From NCBI RefSeq assembly GCF_001660485.1, contig NZ_CP013979.1:1550001-1614000 (forward strand): a stretch of 64,000 nt of DNA, in the 5' to 3' direction. A program made the position numbers and the translations under genes. Below the pieces are notes generated by a model. It had not been told where the DNA came from and searched no databases. It saw nothing but the letters and a program-made list of their open reading frames with translations. The stretch is from Agromyces aureus. Lineage in GTDB: Bacteria > Actinomycetota > Actinomycetes > Actinomycetales > Microbacteriaceae. Shown piece by piece: positions 26,524 to 35,426 of the stretch (position 1 is its first letter; every line of letters starts with the position of its first letter).

Positions 26524-27405
26524 GTGAACGCGCATCGGCACGAGGCCGAGGGTGCGCCGGCGATCGCGCGTCTGCTGGGGCCCGCCGAGATCCGCGACCT
26601 CGCCGAGCTGCTCGACGTGACGCCGACGAAGAAGCTCGGCCAGAACTTCGTGCACGACGGCAACACCGTGCGCCGCATCGTGCAGGTCGCGGGCGTGCAG
26701 CGCGGCGAGACGGTGCTCGAGATCGGGCCGGGGCTCGGGTCGCTGACCCTCGGACTGCTCGAGGCCGGCGCCGACGTGATCGCCGTCGAGATCGACAAGC
26801 GCCTCGCCGCGCAGTTGCCGCACACCGCGGGCGTCATGCAGCCGGGCACCTCGTTGAGCGTCGTCACGCAGGACGCGCTGCTCGTGACCGAGCTTCCGGG
26901 CGAGCCGGTGCGGCTCGTCGCGAACCTGCCGTACAACATCTCGGTTCCGGTGCTGCTCCACCTGCTCGAGCACTTCGAGTCGCTGCGGTCGGGCATCGTC
27001 ATGGTGCAGGCCGAGGTCGGCCACCGCCTCGCGGCCGAACCCGGATCCAAGGTCTACGGCGTGCCGAGTCTGAAGGCCGCCTGGTACGGCACCTGGCGCA
27101 CGGCCGGCCAGGTCTCGCGCATGGTGTTCTGGCCCGTGCCGAACGTCGACTCGGTGCTCGTCGGCTTCGAGCGCGGCACCGAACCCGGCACGCTCGAGGA
27201 GCGTCGGGCGACGTTCGCGATCATCGACGCCGCGTTCCAGCAGCGCCGCAAGATGCTGCGCCAGTCGCTGTCGGGCGTGCTCGGCGGGTCGGCCGCGGCC
27301 GCGAGCGAGGTGCTCGAACGGGCCGGCGTCGCGCCCGAGGCGCGCGGAGAACAGCTCGTGATCGACGACTTCCTGCGCATCGCCCGGGCCGCCGGAGAGG
27401 CGTGA
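26524..27405 (+). CDS. rsmA: 16S rRNA dimethyladenosine transferase
   Basis: RsmA (KsgA) dimethylates A1518 and A1519 of 16S rRNA. Motifs are [18 protein letters not shown], the SAM-binding [16 protein letters not shown] and the catalytic [12 protein letters not shown] place the start at the GTG at 26524 because GAGGTG lies five bases upstream; an in-frame GTG at 26515 is possible and adds three residues. It follows tatD after about 100 bases; mycobacteria carry rpfB in this gap and this genome does not. Four bases separate its stop from ispE. Confidence 0.94.
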   Translation: MNAHRHEAEGAPAIARLLGPAEIRDLAELLDVTPTKKLGQNFVHDGNTVRRIVQVAGVQRGETVLEIGPGLGSLTLGLLEAGADVIAVEIDKRLAAQLPHTAGVMQPGTSLSVVTQDALLVTELPGEPVRLVANLPYNISVPVLLHLLEHFESLRSGIVMVQAEVGHRLAAEPGSKVYGVPSLKAAWYGTWRTAGQVSRMVFWPVPNVDSVLVGFERGTEPGTLEERRATFAIIDAAFQQRRKMLRQSLSGVLGGSAAAASEVLERAGVAPEARGEQLVIDDFLRIARAAGEA

Positions 27406-27409
27406 CGCC

Positions 27410-28336
27410 ATGACGATCGCGTGGACCGAAGAGGCCGTGCACGTTCGGGCGCCCGGCAAGATCAACGTGTTCATGCGCGTCGGCGACGTGCAGCCCGACG
27501 GGTACCACGACGTCGCGACCGCCTACCAGGCCGTCTCGCTCTACGAAGACGTGCGGGCCTGGCCCGACGACGAGTTCAGCGTCGCGTTCGGCGGCAGCAT
27601 CGACACGTCGGCGCTCGTGACCGACGGCTCCAACCTCGCGATCCGTGCCGCGAAGCTGCTCGCCCGCGCCACCGGGGTCTCGGGCGGCGTGCGCCTCGAG
27701 ATCGACAAGCACGTTCCGATCGCAGGCGGCATGGGCGGCGGTTCAGCGGATGCCGCGGCCACCCTCGTCGCGTGCGACGCCCTCTGGGGCACGGCCCTGC
27801 CGAAGGAGGACCTGCTCGCCCTCGCGGCGCAGCTCGGCGCCGACGTGCCGTTCTCGCTCACGGGCGGCACCGCGATCGGCACCGGGCGCGGCGACCGGCT
27901 GAGTCCTGCGCTGGCCACCGGGTCCTTCCACTGGGTGCTCGCGATCGCGGAGTTCGGGCTCTCGACCCCCGGCGTGTACGGCGAGCTCGACCGCATCCGC
28001 ACCGAAGACGGCCGCAACGTGCCGCGCTCGCCCGTCGTCGACGCCGAGGTGCTGCAGGCGCTCCGCGCCGGCGACCCCGTGCTGCTCGCGCAGTCGCTGC
28101 ACAACGACCTCCAGGAGGCGGCGCTGCGGCTCGCGCCCGGGCTCCGCGGCATTCTCGAGCTCGGCGAGTCGCACGGCGCGCTCGCCGGCATCGTCTCCGG
28201 CTCCGGCCCGACGCTCGCGTTCCTCGCGGCGGACGCCGACTCGGCGCTCGAGCTGCAGGTCGCGCTCTCGGCCGCGCGGCTGCACGCGATCCACGTGCAC
28301 GGCGCGGTGCACGGCGCGCGCGTGCTCGCGCACTGA
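27410..28336 (+). CDS. ispE: 4-diphosphocytidyl-2-C-methyl-D-erythritol kinase
   Basis: GHMP kinase of the MEP isoprenoid pathway that phosphorylates CDP-methylerythritol. APGKINVFM is at the N-terminus, the GHMP ATP-binding loop [16 protein letters not shown] at about residues 103-118, and the third motif [14 protein letters not shown] near 262. Length 308 is normal. It follows rsmA by four bases, so the two are co-transcribed, as in most actinobacteria. The gap to the next gene (199 bases) holds only the ABC-F promoter. Confidence 0.95.
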   Translation: MTIAWTEEAVHVRAPGKINVFMRVGDVQPDGYHDVATAYQAVSLYEDVRAWPDDEFSVAFGGSIDTSALVTDGSNLAIRAAKLLARATGVSGGVRLEIDKHVPIAGGMGGGSADAAATLVACDALWGTALPKEDLLALAAQLGADVPFSLTGGTAIGTGRGDRLSPALATGSFHWVLAIAEFGLSTPGVYGELDRIRTEDGRNVPRSPVVDAEVLQALRAGDPVLLAQSLHNDLQEAALRLAPGLRGILELGESHGALAGIVSGSGPTLAFLAADADSALELQVALSAARLHAIHVHGAVHGARVLAH

Positions 28337-28520
28337 CGCACCCGCGCCGGCGCCCGCGCGCCCCGACCTCCGGTCGCCAGCGACCTCCCGACGCGCCGAC
28401 ATCATGGCGTCGAGGTGCCATAGGACGCGGGATTCGCCCTTCCGTTCCCGCGAGGACTGGCGCCTCGGGGACCGTCGGCGGCGTGTCGAGCTCGCGCGCC
28501 GCACGTTCAGGCTCGACGAC

Positions 28521-28526
28521 TAGGCT
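28521..28526 (+). promoter_or_regulatory. -10 box of the ABC-F gene
   Basis: TAGGCT ends nine bases before the ATG at 28536, so the leader should be only a few bases. The 199-base gap upstream shows no other recognisable element. Confidence 0.45.
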
Positions 28527-28535
28527 CGACGGGAC

Positions 28536-30458
28536 ATGGCACATCTTCTGGGCGCCGAGCGCCTGCACCTCGAATTCCCGACGCGCACCGTCTTCGACGA
28601 GGTCACCCTCGGCATCGACGAGGGCGACCGCATCGGCGTCGTCGGCCGCAACGGCGACGGCAAGTCCACGCTGCTGAAGCTCCTGGCCGGCCGCCTCGAG
28701 CCCGACGGCGGGCGCGTCACGATGCGCCGCGGCATCCGCATCGGCATGCTCGACCAGGCCGACGTCGTCGACCCGGGCCAGACGGTCGCCGAGGCTGTCG
28801 TCGGCGGCATCGACGAGCATGTGTGGGCGGGCGACGCGAAGGTGCGCGACGTGATCGGCGGACTCCTCGCCGACGTGCCGTGGCACGCGCAGATCGCGAG
28901 CCTCTCCGGTGGCCAGCGCCGCCGGGTCGGGCTCGCCGCGCTGCTCGTCGGCGACTGGGACGTCGTGTTCCTCGACGAGCCGACGAACCACCTCGACGTC
29001 GAGGGCATCGCCTGGCTCGCGGGCCACCTCAGGCAGCGCTGGTCCCAGGGCCAGGGCGCGGTCGTGGTCGTCACGCACGACCGGTGGTTCCTCGACGAGG
29101 TGTGCACGGCCACGTGGGAGGTGCACGACGGCATCGTCGAGCCCTTCGAGGGCGGCTACGCGGCGTACATCCTGCAGCGCGTCGAGCGCGATCGCATGGC
29201 TGCGGCATCCGAGTCGAAGCGCCAGAACCTCATGCGCAAGGAGCTCGCGTGGCTGCGCCGCGGCGCGCCCGCCCGCACGTCGAAGCCGAAGTTCCGCATC
29301 GAGGCGGCGAACCAGCTCATCGAGAACGAGCCGCCCGTGCGCAACCCGATCGAGCTGAACCGGCTCGCGGTCACGCGCCTCGGCAAAGACGTCGTCGACC
29401 TCATCGACGTGTCCGTCACGTACCCGGTGGCGGATGCCGCGGCCGACGCATCGGGCGACGGCGTGAAGACCGTGCTGCGCGACGTCGAGTGGCGCATCGC
29501 GCCGGGCGAGCGCACCGGCATCCTCGGCGTGAACGGCGCCGGCAAGTCGACCCTGCTCGGCCTCGTGACCGGCGCCGTGACGCCCACCACCGGCAAGGTC
29601 AAGCGCGGCACGACCGTGCGCATCGCGACGCTCAGCCAGGAGCTCTCCGAGCTCACCGAATGGGCCGACCAGCGCGTCTCCGCGGTCGTCGCGGAGCAGC
29701 GCACGAGCTACGAGGTCGCGGGCAAGGAGCTCTCGCCCGGGCAGCTGCTCGAGCGCCTCGGCTTCACGAACGCGCAGCTCTCGACGCCCGTGAAGAACCT
29801 GTCGGGCGGGCAGAAGCGCCGACTGCAGCTGCTGCTCATCCTGCTGCAGGAGCCGAACGTGCTGATCCTCGACGAGCCGACGAACGACCTCGACACCGAC
29901 ATGCTCGCGGCCATCGAGGATCTGCTCGACACGTGGCCGGGCACACTCCTCGTCGTCTCCCACGACCGCTACCTCATCGAGCGCGTCACCGACCGCCAGT
30001 TCGCGATCCTCGACGGGCACCTGCGCGACCTGCCCCGCGGCGTCGACCAGTATCTGGAACTCCGCAGGGCGACGGATGCCGCGCGCCGCAGCGATGCGTC
30101 CGATGCGCGTCGTGCCGATTCGGCGCCGTCCGGTCCGACGTCGACTCCGACGTCGGGTGGCACCGCGGGCGGGGCGGGCGCCGGACTCGCCGCGTCGTCG
30201 GCGAAGCCGGTCGCGCCGTCGGCGCCGGCCCTCGCCGGCGCCGAACGCCGTGCCGCCGAGAAGGAGCTCTCCTCGATCGACCGCAGGCTCGAGAAGCTCC
30301 AGTCCGAGATCGCCGCCAAGCACGAGCAGTTGGCCCGTCACGACCAGTCCGACTACGCGGGGCTCACGACGCTCGGCGACGAACTGCGCGCGCTCGAGGC
30401 ATCCGTCGTCGACCTCGAGACCCGCTGGCTCGAAGTTTCTGAGACGCTCGACGCCTGA
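28536..30458 (+). CDS. ABC-F family ribosome-associated ATPase
   Basis: A 640-residue soluble protein with two ABC domains and no membrane part. Walker A motifs are GRNGDGKS at 37-44 and GVNGAGKS near 331-338; signatures are LSGGQRRRVGLAALL and LSGGQKRRLQLLLIL; both Walker B motifs read LDEPTN(H/D)LD. A linker between domains and a low-complexity Ser/Pro/Ala stretch (about 530-570) before a C-terminal coiled coil (about 575-635) complete the ABC-F plan. Such proteins act on stalled ribosomes. Which ABC-F subgroup, and whether it gives antibiotic resistance, cannot be told here. Confidence 0.9.
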   Translation: MAHLLGAERLHLEFPTRTVFDEVTLGIDEGDRIGVVGRNGDGKSTLLKLLAGRLEPDGGRVTMRRGIRIGMLDQADVVDPGQTVAEAVVGGIDEHVWAGDAKVRDVIGGLLADVPWHAQIASLSGGQRRRVGLAALLVGDWDVVFLDEPTNHLDVEGIAWLAGHLRQRWSQGQGAVVVVTHDRWFLDEVCTATWEVHDGIVEPFEGGYAAYILQRVERDRMAAASESKRQNLMRKELAWLRRGAPARTSKPKFRIEAANQLIENEPPVRNPIELNRLAVTRLGKDVVDLIDVSVTYPVADAAADASGDGVKTVLRDVEWRIAPGERTGILGVNGAGKSTLLGLVTGAVTPTTGKVKRGTTVRIATLSQELSELTEWADQRVSAVVAEQRTSYEVAGKELSPGQLLERLGFTNAQLSTPVKNLSGGQKRRLQLLLILLQEPNVLILDEPTNDLDTDMLAAIEDLLDTWPGTLLVVSHDRYLIERVTDRQFAILDGHLRDLPRGVDQYLELRRATDAARRSDASDARRADSAPSGPTSTPTSGGTAGGAGAGLAASSAKPVAPSAPALAGAERRAAEKELSSIDRRLEKLQSEIAAKHEQLARHDQSDYAGLTTLGDELRALEASVVDLETRWLEVSETLDA

Positions 30459-30516
30459 GCTCGAAGGATCTATGACGTTTCTTGTCTCATGGGTGATTCA
30501 GAGAAGAATCTTCGCC

Positions 30517-30522
30517 TAGCGT
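30517..30522 (+). promoter_or_regulatory. Possible -10 box of metQNI
   Basis: TAGCGT lies 117 bases before the metQ ATG. The implied 110-base leader contains several short GC-rich pairings, including GGAGC-N7-GCTCC, but none of the conserved blocks of known SAM riboswitches. Confidence 0.35.
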
Positions 30523-30639
30523 AGAAGCGCGCCCGCGTTCGCGGCATCGAAGCCCCCACTGTGACCCACCGTGGCGGAGCCATGCCTGCTCCACAGCCAT
30601 CAGCACCAGAACGCGCGCGCCGACGTGAAAGGAACACTC

Positions 30640-31533
30640 ATGGCACTCCGCCGCACCAAGCTCATCGCCGCCCTCGCCGCCGTCCCCCTCGTGCTCGGCC
30701 TCGCCTCCTGCGCCTCCGCAGGCGCCGCCGACGAGGCGTCCGACGTCGTGAAGATCGGCGTCGTCGGCAAGGCCGACCCCCAGTGGGCCGCCTTCGAGAA
30801 GGCCGCCGACAAGGCCGGCATCGACATCGAGATCGTCGACTTCTCCGACTACGCGCAGCCGAACCCGGCCACGACCGAGGGCGAGCTCGACCTGAACCAG
30901 TTCCAGCACATCGTGTACCTCGCCGATTACAACGTGTCGGCCGGCGAAGACCTGACGCCCATCGGCTCGACCGCGATCTACCCCCTCGGCCTCTACTCGA
31001 CGAAGTACGACGACGTCGCCGACATCCAGGAGGGCGAGACCGTCGCCGTTCCGAACGACGCGTCGAACCAGGCCCGCGGCCTGCTCGTGCTGCAGTCGGC
31101 CGGCCTCATCGAGCTCAAGAGCGGCGGCACGATCTTCTCCGACCTCGCCGACGTCGACGAGGCGAAGTCCAAGGTCAAGGTCACCGCGCTCGAGGCCTCG
31201 CTCACCCCGACGTCGCTGCCCGATGTCGCCGCGGCGATCATCAACAACGACTTCGTCGAAGACGCCGGCCTCACGTTCAGCGACGCCATCGCGAAGGACG
31301 ACCCCACCGACCCCAACGCGCTGCCGTACGTGAACATCTTCGCGACGCGCGCCGACGACGCGAACAACGAGACGTACCTCAAGCTCGTCGAGATCTTCCA
31401 GACCGACCCCGACGTGCAGGCGGGCCTCGTCGAGGCCTCGGGCGGCACCGGCGTGCCGATCATCACCCCCGTCGCCGACCTGAAGGACTCGCTCACCAAG
31501 GTCGAGGCCGACACGAAGGCCGCGAAGGGCTGA
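30640..31533 (+). CDS. metQ: MetQ/NlpA methionine-binding lipoprotein
   Basis: Substrate-binding lipoprotein of the MetNIQ importer, 297 residues. The signal peptide ends at LGLASC with Cys24 lipidated. The NlpA domain follows (VVKIGVVGKADPQWAAF; NEFQH-equivalent LDLNQFQHIVYL; IPND-equivalent VAVPNDASNQARGL). AAAGGA lies seven bases before the ATG; the frame is open further upstream but the signal peptide sets the start. It is the first gene of the operon and is separated from metN by a strong hairpin. Confidence 0.93.
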   Translation: MALRRTKLIAALAAVPLVLGLASCASAGAADEASDVVKIGVVGKADPQWAAFEKAADKAGIDIEIVDFSDYAQPNPATTEGELDLNQFQHIVYLADYNVSAGEDLTPIGSTAIYPLGLYSTKYDDVADIQEGETVAVPNDASNQARGLLVLQSAGLIELKSGGTIFSDLADVDEAKSKVKVTALEASLTPTSLPDVAAAIINNDFVEDAGLTFSDAIAKDDPTDPNALPYVNIFATRADDANNETYLKLVEIFQTDPDVQAGLVEASGGTGVPIITPVADLKDSLTKVEADTKAAKG

Positions 31534-31567
31534 TCATCGACATCCGCGAGAGCGGATCGTCCGCGCG

Positions 31568-31605
31568 AGCGGGCGACGGAACCCCACGAGGTTGCGTCGC
31601 CCGCT
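31568..31605 (+). terminator. Intercistronic hairpin between metQ and metN
   Basis: An 11-bp perfect stem with arms AGCGGGCGACG and CGTCGCCCGCT encloses a loop that itself pairs AACC with GGTT. It lies 34 bases after the metQ stop and inside the operon. Such hairpins often protect the 3' end of binding-protein mRNA or partly stop transcription, giving more MetQ than transporter. That role is inferred. Confidence 0.55.
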
Positions 31606-31630
31606 TCGCGCGTGCTGGAAGGAGCACACC

Positions 31631-32659
31631 ATGGCCCTCGTGAGCCTCACCGACGTCACGAAGTCGTATCCGCCCGCCGACCGTTCGGGCACCCCCGTCG
31701 TCGCGGTCGACGCCGTCAGCCTCGACATCGAGCCCGGCGACGTCTACGGCATCATCGGCTATTCGGGCGCGGGCAAGTCCACGCTCGTCCGCCTCATCAA
31801 TGCGCTCGAACCCGCGACCTCTGGCAGCATCACGTTCGACGGCCGCGAGCTGACCGCGATGCCCGAGCGCGAGCTCCGCGGCATCCGTCTCGGCATCGGC
31901 ATGATCTTCCAGCAGTTCAACCTGTTCACGTCGAAGACCGTGTGGAAGAACGTCGCCTACCCGCTCACCGTGGCCGGGTGGACGAAGTCCGAGATCAAGC
32001 TCCGCGTCGACGAGCTGCTCGACTTCGTCGGGCTCTCCGACAAGGCGAAGAGCTACCCCGAGCAGCTCTCGGGCGGCCAGAAGCAGCGCGTGGGCATCGC
32101 CCGTGCGCTCGCGACCTCGCCGCGCCTGCTGCTCGCCGACGAGGCGACGAGCGCGCTCGACCCCGAGACGACGCAGGAGGTGCTCGCGCTGCTCAAGCGC
32201 GTGAACCGCGAGTTCGGCGTCACGATCGTCGTCATCACGCACGAGATGGACGTGATCCAGTCGATCGCGACGAAGGTCGCGGTCATGGACGGCGGCCGGG
32301 TCATCGAGAACGGCGACGTGTTCGACGTGTTCTCCGACCCGCAGAACGCCTCGTCGCAGCGCTTCGTGTCGACGGTGGTCAAGGGCATCCCGTCGCCCGC
32401 CGAGCTCGCGGTGCTCCGCGAGCGGCACGACGGGCGCATCGTGACGCTCTCGTTCCGCGACGGCGACGCGTCGCAGGCCTCGGTGTTCGTCGACCTCGCG
32501 ACCGCGGGCCTCGAGTTCGAGCTCGTCTACGGCGGCATCAACGACATCCAGGGCCGAGCGTTCGGGCACCTCACGCTCGCGGTCCGAGGTGACGCCGCCG
32601 CGATCGACGCGGCGCTCGCGAAGATCGGCGAACGCGTCGACGTGACGGAGGTGGCGTGA
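31631..32659 (+). CDS. metN: Methionine importer ATPase
   Basis: ATPase of the MetNIQ methionine importer, 342 residues. Walker A is GYSGAGKS at 43-50, signature LSGGQKQRVGIARAL, Walker B LLLADEATSALD. The C-terminal 90 residues form a NIL (ACT-like) domain, which in MetN binds methionine and inhibits transport when the cell is replete. GGAAGGAG lies before the ATG. The TGA overlaps the metI ATG by one base. Confidence 0.95.
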   Translation: MALVSLTDVTKSYPPADRSGTPVVAVDAVSLDIEPGDVYGIIGYSGAGKSTLVRLINALEPATSGSITFDGRELTAMPERELRGIRLGIGMIFQQFNLFTSKTVWKNVAYPLTVAGWTKSEIKLRVDELLDFVGLSDKAKSYPEQLSGGQKQRVGIARALATSPRLLLADEATSALDPETTQEVLALLKRVNREFGVTIVVITHEMDVIQSIATKVAVMDGGRVIENGDVFDVFSDPQNASSQRFVSTVVKGIPSPAELAVLRERHDGRIVTLSFRDGDASQASVFVDLATAGLEFELVYGGINDIQGRAFGHLTLAVRGDAAAIDAALAKIGERVDVTEVA

Positions 32660-33318
32660 TGGATCGCCTGTTCGAACTCGGCCCCGAATTCTGGACCGCC
32701 GCCGGCGAGACGCTCTACATGGTGGCGTTCACGCTGCTCATCGGTGGCGCCATCGGGCTCGTCCTCGGCATCGTGCTCTACGCGACCCGTGCGGGCGGCC
32801 TGCTGGCCAGCCGCGCGGTCTTCACGGTGCTGAACCTGGTCATCAACTTCTTCCGGCCGATCCCGTTCATCATCTTCATCGCGGTCGCGCAACCGTTCGC
32901 CCGGCTCGTGATCGGCACGGGCATCGGCAACGATGCGCTCATCTTCACCCTCTCGATCGCGTCGTCGTTCGCGATCGCACGCATCGTGGAGCAGAACCTC
33001 GTCACGGTCTCGCCCGGGGTCGTCGAGGCCGCGAAGGCCATGGGTGCCGGGCCGTTCCGGATCCTCCGGACGGTCGTCATCCCCGAGGCGCTCGGCCCGC
33101 TGATCCTCGGCTACACGTTCGTGCTCGTCGCGATCGTCGACATGACGGCGGTCGCCGGGTACATCGGCGGCGGCGGCCTCGGCAACTTCGCCCTCGTCTA
33201 CGGCTACCGGCAGTTCGAGCCGGCGGCGACCTGGGCCGCGGTGCTGCTCATCATCCTGCTCGTGCAGGTCGTGCAGTTCCTCGGCAACTGGCTGGCCCGC
33301 AAGGTCATGCGCCGCTGA
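32659..33318 (+). CDS. metI: Methionine importer permease
   Basis: Permease of MetNIQ, 219 residues with five membrane spans. The cytosolic coupling loop EAAKAMGAGPFRILRTVVIPEAL is the ABC permease EAA motif. The ATG at 32659 overlaps the metN stop (TGATG) and is preceded by GGAGGTGG. It ends the operon and is followed by a perfect 18-bp hairpin. Confidence 0.94.
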   Translation: MDRLFELGPEFWTAAGETLYMVAFTLLIGGAIGLVLGIVLYATRAGGLLASRAVFTVLNLVINFFRPIPFIIFIAVAQPFARLVIGTGIGNDALIFTLSIASSFAIARIVEQNLVTVSPGVVEAAKAMGAGPFRILRTVVIPEALGPLILGYTFVLVAIVDMTAVAGYIGGGGLGNFALVYGYRQFEPAATWAAVLLIILLVQVVQFLGNWLARKVMRR

Positions 33319-33339
33319 GCGCGATCGATCGACACGAGC

Positions 33340-33379
33340 GGGGCGGATGCCGCGGGCGCCCGCCCGCGGCATCCGCCCC
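33340..33379. terminator. 18-bp perfect hairpin between metI and aztD
   Basis: Left arm 33340-33357, loop GCCC, right arm 33362-33379, no mismatch. The arms contain the recurrent GGATGCCGCGG element. It stands between two convergent genes and can end both transcripts. There is no T-run. Confidence 0.7.
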
Positions 33380-33412
33380 GTATCGGTTGCTGCCGTCTCG
33401 GTGGCCGGTGCT

Positions 33413-34684
33413 TCAGTGGCCGCCCACCGACGAGAGCTCGTTCGGCACGTGCGGCAGCTCGACGCTCGCGGTGACCTCGCCGGTGTCCAGGTCGATGAGG
33501 TGCAGCGCTGATGCGGCCGGGTCGGTCACGTAGGCGCGGTGCCCGTGCACCTCGATGGCGGGTCGCGGCTGCTGCCACTCGACGGGCTCGGTCCACGCGT
33601 CGACGACGTCGATGCGCTCGACCAGCTCGCCCGTGACGGGATCGAGCACGTGGATCGCCCCGTCGGTGCCGAGCACGAGCGCCTCGCCGTGCGGTCCGCG
33701 CGCGAGCGAGCGGAACGTGTAGCTCGTGCCGAGGTCGACGAGGCGGAGCGTCGCGGTCGTGGTGTCGATGAGGCTCACGCGCGTCGGCCGTTCGAGATCG
33801 GCGTCGGGGTCGACCTTGTAGTCGCCGAGCACGATCGTCGACTCGGCGCTGCCCGCCTGGTTGCCGATGCGACCGTGGGCGTCGGGTGCCTGCACCTTCG
33901 CGAAGGCGCCCCCGCTCCAGACGATCGCGCCATCCTCGCATCCGAGCACGACGGCCTCGTCGGCGGCGACGGCCGCACCGTGCACGCCGGGGCAGGCATC
34001 GGTGCGGGCGAGCTCGCCGCCGACGGCGTCGAGCGCCGCGGCGCCCGTGCGCGCGGACTCGTCGCCGAGCGTCGCGAGGAGCCCGCCGCCGGTGACCGGC
34101 ACGACCACGCCGTGGTGCGCCTCGGCGCTCTCGTAGCGGGTCGCGTCGACGTCGTCGGGCTCGTCGGCGTTGCGCAGCGCGCCCTCCTCGTAGAGCAGGG
34201 CCTCGCCTGTGCCGTCGGCGAAGAGCGCGGTCGTTCCGGCGTTCGTCGTGACGTGTCCCGGGTGCTCGGCCGGGAGGGAGAGCCCGGTGAGCTGCGGCTC
34301 CACGGCGTAGTAGTGGTCGTGGTCGCCGTGCGGTTCGACCCGCACGCCCGTGTCGAGCACCTCGAACGCGTCGTCGGTCGACACCAGCACGCGGCGGCCG
34401 TCGCCGGCCGGGTTCACGCGCAGGAAGCCCTCGAGGGGCAGGTCGGCGACGACCTCGAGCGAGTCGCCCTCGAGCACGAGCACGCCGCCGTCGTAGGTCG
34501 CGACGATGCGGGTCGTCGCGACTTCGCGCTCGGCGCTCGACGACGAGGCGGTGTCGGATGTCTCGTCGGCCGTGGTGGCGGCCCCGCCCGACGGTGAGGC
34601 GCAGGCCGTCAGGGCGGCCACGGCGAGGAGCGCGGGCGCTGCGGTGAGGAGGTGGAGGCGGGTCGGTCTTCGAGCGGTGATCAT
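33413..34684 (-). CDS. aztD: AztD-like zinc metallochaperone lipoprotein
   Basis: A 423-residue exported protein with a lipobox LTAC (Cys28) and a seven-bladed beta-propeller-like body. The His-rich EPHGDHDHYYAVEP at 117-130 (His119, 122, 124), together with ESAEAHHGVV, matches the zinc-binding sites of AztD, the periplasmic chaperone that hands zinc to AztC. The start is the ATG at 34684; the in-frame codon at 34720 lies inside the operator. A Zur-like box and a TAGCGT -10 box precede it. The aztABC importer genes are not adjacent, so the partner must be elsewhere. Confidence 0.85.
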   Translation of the reverse strand: MITARRPTRLHLLTAAPALLAVAALTACASPSGGAATTADETSDTASSSSAEREVATTRIVATYDGGVLVLEGDSLEVVADLPLEGFLRVNPAGDGRRVLVSTDDAFEVLDTGVRVEPHGDHDHYYAVEPQLTGLSLPAEHPGHVTTNAGTTALFADGTGEALLYEEGALRNADEPDDVDATRYESAEAHHGVVVPVTGGGLLATLGDESARTGAAALDAVGGELARTDACPGVHGAAVAADEAVVLGCEDGAIVWSGGAFAKVQAPDAHGRIGNQAGSAESTIVLGDYKVDPDADLERPTRVSLIDTTTATLRLVDLGTSYTFRSLARGPHGEALVLGTDGAIHVLDPVTGELVERIDVVDAWTEPVEWQQPRPAIEVHGHRAYVTDPAASALHLIDLDTGEVTASVELPHVPNELSSVGGH

Positions 34685-34691
34685 GCCGGGA

Positions 34692-34719
34692 ACGCTATCG
34701 TTAACGATAATCATTCTCA
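34692..34719 (-). promoter_or_regulatory. Zur-like operator over the aztD promoter
   Basis: On the minus strand TGAGAATGATTATCG (34719-34705) matches the Zur pattern TGAnAATnATTnTCA at all defined positions but the last. Next to it lies the perfect palindrome TATCGTTAACGATA (34696-34709). The -10 box TAGCGT (34697-34692) ends seven bases before the aztD ATG, so a bound repressor would cover the promoter. Zinc control agrees with the product. Confidence 0.75.
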
Positions 34720-34760
34720 ACTCGAAGAAGCGCGACGCGGCGAGGAGCGCCGTCGCAGAG

Positions 34761-34823
34761 GCGTCGGGCGTCGGGCGTCGGGCGTCGGGCGTCGGGCGTC
34801 GGGCGTCGGGCGTCGGGCGTCGG
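34761..34823. repeat. Nine tandem copies of the heptamer GCGTCGG
   Basis: Exactly nine perfect, uninterrupted 7-base units fill 63 bases. The array starts two bases after the MarR stop (on the minus strand) and lies 41 bases upstream of the Zur box of aztD. Perfect tandem heptamers change copy number by slippage. An imperfect GC-rich hairpin at about 34733-34757 follows the array. Confidence 0.95.
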
Positions 34824-34825
34824 GA

Positions 34826-35317
34826 TCAGTCGAAGCCGAGGCTCAGCTTGCGCAGCAGTCCCGCGAGCCGCTTCTGCTCGCCCGCCGGGAGGCCGGAGAG
34901 CAGCTCGGCCTCGGCATCGACGAGTCGCGTGATCGCGGCGTCCACCCGCGCGAGACCCGCCGGGCTCATTTCGACGAGGATGCCGCGGCCGTCGTTCGGG
35001 TCGGTCTGCCGACTCACGAGCCCGCGCTCGACGAGACGATCGATGCGGTTCGTCATGGTGCCGCTCGAGACGAGGGTCTGCTGCAGCAGCGCCTTGGGGG
35101 AGAGGCGGAACGGGGCGCCCGCGCGGCGCAGCGCCGAGAGCACGTCGAACTCGCTCGACTCCAGCTCGGAGCGCGTGAACGCCTGACGCCTGGCCCGGTC
35201 GAGGTGCTTCGAGAGGCGGGCGACGCGCGAGAGCACCTGCAGGGGTGCGAAGTCGAGGTCCGGGCGTTCGCGCTCCCAGTCCTCGACGATGCGGTCGACC
35301 TCGTCGGCATGCGTCAT
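34826..35317 (-). CDS. MarR-family transcriptional regulator
   Basis: A 163-residue winged-helix regulator. The recognition region is LSPKALLQQTLVSSGTMTNRIDRLVERGLVSRQ, followed by the wing with DPNDGRGILVEMSPAG, typical of MarR proteins; the ends supply the dimer helices. The ATG at 35317 is chosen over upstream codons because a GATACT hexamer ends six bases before it. The ligand and targets are unknown; the nearest genes are aztD and the tRNA-Gln/glmU unit. Confidence 0.9.
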   Translation of the reverse strand: MTHADEVDRIVEDWERERPDLDFAPLQVLSRVARLSKHLDRARRQAFTRSELESSEFDVLSALRRAGAPFRLSPKALLQQTLVSSGTMTNRIDRLVERGLVSRQTDPNDGRGILVEMSPAGLARVDAAITRLVDAEAELLSGLPAGEQKRLAGLLRKLSLGFD

Positions 35318-35323
35318 CCACCC

Positions 35324-35329
35324 AGTATC
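35324..35329 (-). promoter_or_regulatory. Leaderless -10 box of the marR gene
   Basis: GATACT on the minus strand ends six bases before the ATG at 35317. Confidence 0.45.
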
Positions 35330-35426
35330 CCGCGAACCGACCGGTGCGCGTGCCGCCCTGAACGCATCGAACACGGTGGCGCGTCTGGCAGACTGGAGGG
35401 CGCTCGTGCGCCCCGCGCCCGGGTGG

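Noticed and set aside
30459..30639. SAM riboswitch before metQ
   Set aside because: None of the conserved blocks of SAM-I, SAM-II or SAM-IV could be found by eye, so I only list an unassigned leader.
34761..34823. CRISPR array
   Set aside because: The repeats are contiguous 7-base units with no spacers, and no cas gene is near. It is a simple tandem repeat.
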